Below, one piece after another: positions 62,306-64,000 of a stretch of 64,000 nucleotides of DNA. The notes beneath the pieces are model-generated. The model did not search any database. It saw nothing but the letters and a program-made list of their open reading frames with translations, and was not told where the DNA came from. Position 1 is the first letter of the stretch. Every line of letters begins with the position of its first letter. Origin of the DNA: an uncultured Anaerolineae bacterium. GTDB taxonomy: Bacteria; Chloroflexota; Anaerolineae; Promineifilales; Promineifilaceae. The position numbers and the translations under genes were made by a program. The stretch lies in assembly GCA_937943625.1 (NCBI GenBank), contig CALEAD010000027.1:1-64000 (forward strand), given 5' to 3'.

Positions 62306-62683
62306 TTAACCTGCGCCCGTGGTGATGGAGCGTAAGGCAATGCCAAACATAAAGAGCGTGGTAAAACCCAGCACCCATTGCGACTGGTTGCTGTCGTCGC
62401 CGCGCATCCATACCAGGTAGACAAACGGCACAAACACGAGCGAAAAGGCGCCATACAGCCAGTGCATGAAGCTGTCGGCAGGGCGGCTGCCGCCCAGGTA
62501 GAGGATGACGCCCAGCACAATTTGTACTACGAACAAAAGCTGCCCAACGGCCGTTGCCCCCAGGTAGTTACCATCTACGCCCAACCCGCGCGCGGCGCGA
62601 AAGACTCCCCAGACACCGAGAATGAGAAAAAATAGCCATACCGTGTTGGCTAACTGCGTGTGAATAATCTGTAAGATGCTCAT
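62306..62683 (-). CDS. Small four-helix membrane protein, unknown function
   Basis: 125 aa starting MSILQIIHTQLANTVWLFFL. Four hydrophobic segments (TVWLFFLILGVWGVFRA; LGATAVGQLLFVVQIVLGVI; WLYGAFSLVFVPFVYLVW; WVLGFTTLFMFGIALRS). The spacing resembles small quinone- or heme-associated membrane proteins, and His8 and His74 lie in or near helices, but I do not recognise the family. Separated from the oxidoreductase gene by about 100 nt. Confidence 0.75.
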   Translation of the reverse strand: MSILQIIHTQLANTVWLFFLILGVWGVFRAARGLGVDGNYLGATAVGQLLFVVQIVLGVILYLGGSRPADSFMHWLYGAFSLVFVPFVYLVWMRGDDSNQSQWVLGFTTLFMFGIALRSITTGAG

Positions 62684-62949
62684 GCCTGGAGTGTAGCCAG
62701 CGCCCTGAGGGTTGTCAATTTGTGCAGCTTTTCTTTTCCCTCCGATAGGCTAAAATCCCCTTTCACGTCTGCGCACGTTGCGCACGGGCGTAAAACGTAA
62801 AACGTGGTGTGTGATAACTTTTTAAGCACCAGATTCATTACTGGGATGTTGGTTGGTTTATAAGTTGGCTGATTGGCCAGAAACCAACCAACCAACCAAC
62901 TAACCAACCAACCAACCAACTAACTAACTAACCAACCAACCAACTTTCC
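62684..62949. other. Intergenic region ending in (AACC)n tract
   Basis: No gene seen. Contains GGTTGGTTTATAAGTTGGCT (62850-62869) and the tetranucleotide tract at 62881-62945 immediately before folC. The folC promoter is not obvious. Confidence 0.6.
62881..62945. repeat. (AACC)n/(AACT)n microsatellite
   Basis: Sixteen or so tandem ACCA/ACTA tetramers, interrupted by TAAC variants, ending five nt before the possible TTG start of folC. Shorter relatives near 23760-23806 and 41795-41830. Confidence 0.8.
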
Positions 62950-62961
62950 TTGAGCAACACA

Positions 62962-64000
62962 GTGGAACCAGACATCAAGCAAGAATTTGACCGCACCATT
63001 GATTATCTCTATAGCTTTATTAACCTGGAACATAAGCGGTTGGACCGCTACCAGGCTAGCAAGCTCGACCCGACGCGCATCGGCCGTTTTCTGGCGTTGA
63101 TGGCGTCGCCGCAGCAGCAGTTCCCATCCATTCACATTGCCGGCACAAAGGGCAAGGGGTCGGTGGCGGCGCTGTGCGCGGCCGCCTTGCGTATGGCAGG
63201 GCTGAAGGTGGGGCTGTACACCTCGCCTCATATTCAGGATTTTCGCGAGCGCATACGGATTCTCACGCCTGAAGACGCCGACGGCCGTATTCCCGAAGCC
63301 GCCTTTGTGCACATTGTCAATCAGCAAATTCGCCCTGCGGTGGCGCAAATCCCCGACGTGACCTGGTTTGAGATTCTCACAGCCGTTGCCTTTTACCATT
63401 TTGCCGCTGAGCGGGTAGACGTGGCAGTGGTGGAGGTGGGGCTGGGCGGGCGACTGGATGCCACTAACGTCGTGACGCCGCTGGTTTCTGTTATCACCAG
63501 TCTCAGCCTGGACCATACCTACTTTTTGGGCAACACCCTGACGCAAATCGCTTACGAGAAGGGGGGCATCATCAAGCCGGGTGTACCGGTTGTGACGGCC
63601 GTACAGCCCGCCGAAGCGTTGACGCGCCTGCAAGAAATTGCCGCCGGGTGCCATGCCCCACTCACGCAAATTGGCCGCGACTACACCTATATCTGCCACG
63701 CGCACGGCCCTTGGGGCAACGAAATTACCGTGCAGCGCGCCGACGGCCGTACCTATGAGGTACACGTGCCCCTGGCCGGGGAGCATCAGCAGCTTAACGC
63801 CGCGGTGGCGCTGGCCGCCCTGCATATTGTGCAACCCTACTTTCCCACGCTCACAGATACGGCCGTTGCCCAGGGCATGGCGCAGGCAACCTGGCGTGGC
63901 CGCCTGGAAATCATCCATCAGGCCGCAGATACGCCCACGCTGTTGGTAGATTGCGCCCACAACGTAGACTCGGCCATCAAGCTGGCGCACGCCCTGACCC
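62962..64000 (+). CDS. folC: Folylpolyglutamate/dihydrofolate synthase, 3' end beyond window
   Basis: 346 codons present, no stop. From GTG 62962 (TTG 62950 is the alternative): EPDIKQEFDRTIDYLYSFIN, P-loop IHIAGTKGKGSVAAL, YTSPHIQDFRERIRI, VEVGLGGRLDATNVV, SLDHTYFLGNTLTQIAYEKG, and the C-terminal domain opening with LLVDCAHNVDSAIKLA. It adds glutamate to folates (and may make dihydrofolate). Neither start has a good Shine-Dalgarno. The upstream tetranucleotide tract could influence expression by changing length. Confidence 0.95.
   Translation, partial: MEPDIKQEFDRTIDYLYSFINLEHKRLDRYQASKLDPTRIGRFLALMASPQQQFPSIHIAGTKGKGSVAALCAAALRMAGLKVGLYTSPHIQDFRERIRILTPEDADGRIPEAAFVHIVNQQIRPAVAQIPDVTWFEILTAVAFYHFAAERVDVAVVEVGLGGRLDATNVVTPLVSVITSLSLDHTYFLGNTLTQIAYEKGGIIKPGVPVVTAVQPAEALTRLQEIAAGCHAPLTQIGRDYTYICHAHGPWGNEITVQRADGRTYEVHVPLAGEHQQLNAAVALAALHIVQPYFPTLTDTAVAQGMAQATWRGRLEIIHQAADTPTLLVDCAHNVDSAIKLAHALT

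Noticed and set aside
62881-62945. (AACC)n tract as a CRISPR-like array
   Set aside because: Units are 4 bp with no spacers; a microsatellite.
62920-63990. Leftward 356-codon frame opposite folC
   Set aside because: FolC on the other strand is unmistakable; the leftward frame also reads through the tetranucleotide tract.

Overview
The window (about 58-60% GC by impression) looks like a chromosomal segment of an uncultured Chloroflexota bacterium, most likely class Anaerolineae or Ardenticatenia. This is inferred from giant secreted proteins built from DUF11, carboxypeptidase-regulatory-like and P-type modules, a recurrent YLPxxxKP-like peptide in secreted proteins, a MurA with Asp in place of the fosfomycin-target Cys, and a soluble-adenylyl-cyclase-like multidomain protein. 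No rRNA, tRNA, CRISPR array, transposase or prophage was recognised. The 8-bp palindrome ACGGCCGT (often AACGGCCGTT) occurs about 90-95 times by eye, against roughly one expected, much like HIP1 in cyanobacteria.

Layout. 1-14117: two giant leftward genes for secreted modular proteins (the first runs off the left edge, the second is a 2546-residue subtilase) separated by a strong terminator. 14654-18624: TrmH-family methyltransferase, DnaN, and a fused ChlI/ChlD-like AAA+/vWA protein. 18937-24500: glycerophosphodiesterase pseudogene, Nudix hydrolase, a leftward overlapping operon (coaX, solute-binding lipoprotein, degenerate alpha/beta hydrolase) and a CBS-ACT protein behind a candidate structured leader. 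24478-31928: secreted GH-like protein, broken ABC ATPase, GNAT, DUF5995, degenerate cysteine-hydrolase, sulfotransferase-like protein and a Zn/Cd-type P-type ATPase. 32182-43230: GGT-like enzyme, MsrA, Map, TolB-like propeller, MurA with a coupled membrane protein, alpha/beta hydrolase, zinc-ribbon membrane protein and TerC. 43373-50884: PPK2, the cyclase/ATPase/TPR protein and a secreted FG-GAP/PKD protein. 51063-55356: ribosomal operon rplU-rpmA-rpmE behind a consensus promoter, with rpmE fused to an alpha-CTD-like domain, then tdk-hpt-tRNA nucleotidyltransferase. 55362-64000: two methyltransferases, YccF, a PhoP/PhoR-like two-component pair, a CAP-domain protein, a FAD oxidoreductase, a small membrane protein and the start of folC.

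Most genes are housekeeping or envelope functions in short operons, several with ATGA overlaps. The intergenic DNA is unusual: several families of short dispersed repeats occupy it. One family ends in CGGTCATTTTCA-(A/C)(A/G)GGAG and so supplies the Shine-Dalgarno sequence of the following gene in at least six places. Several other genes have a -10 box 6-9 nt before the start codon, which suggests leaderless mRNAs.
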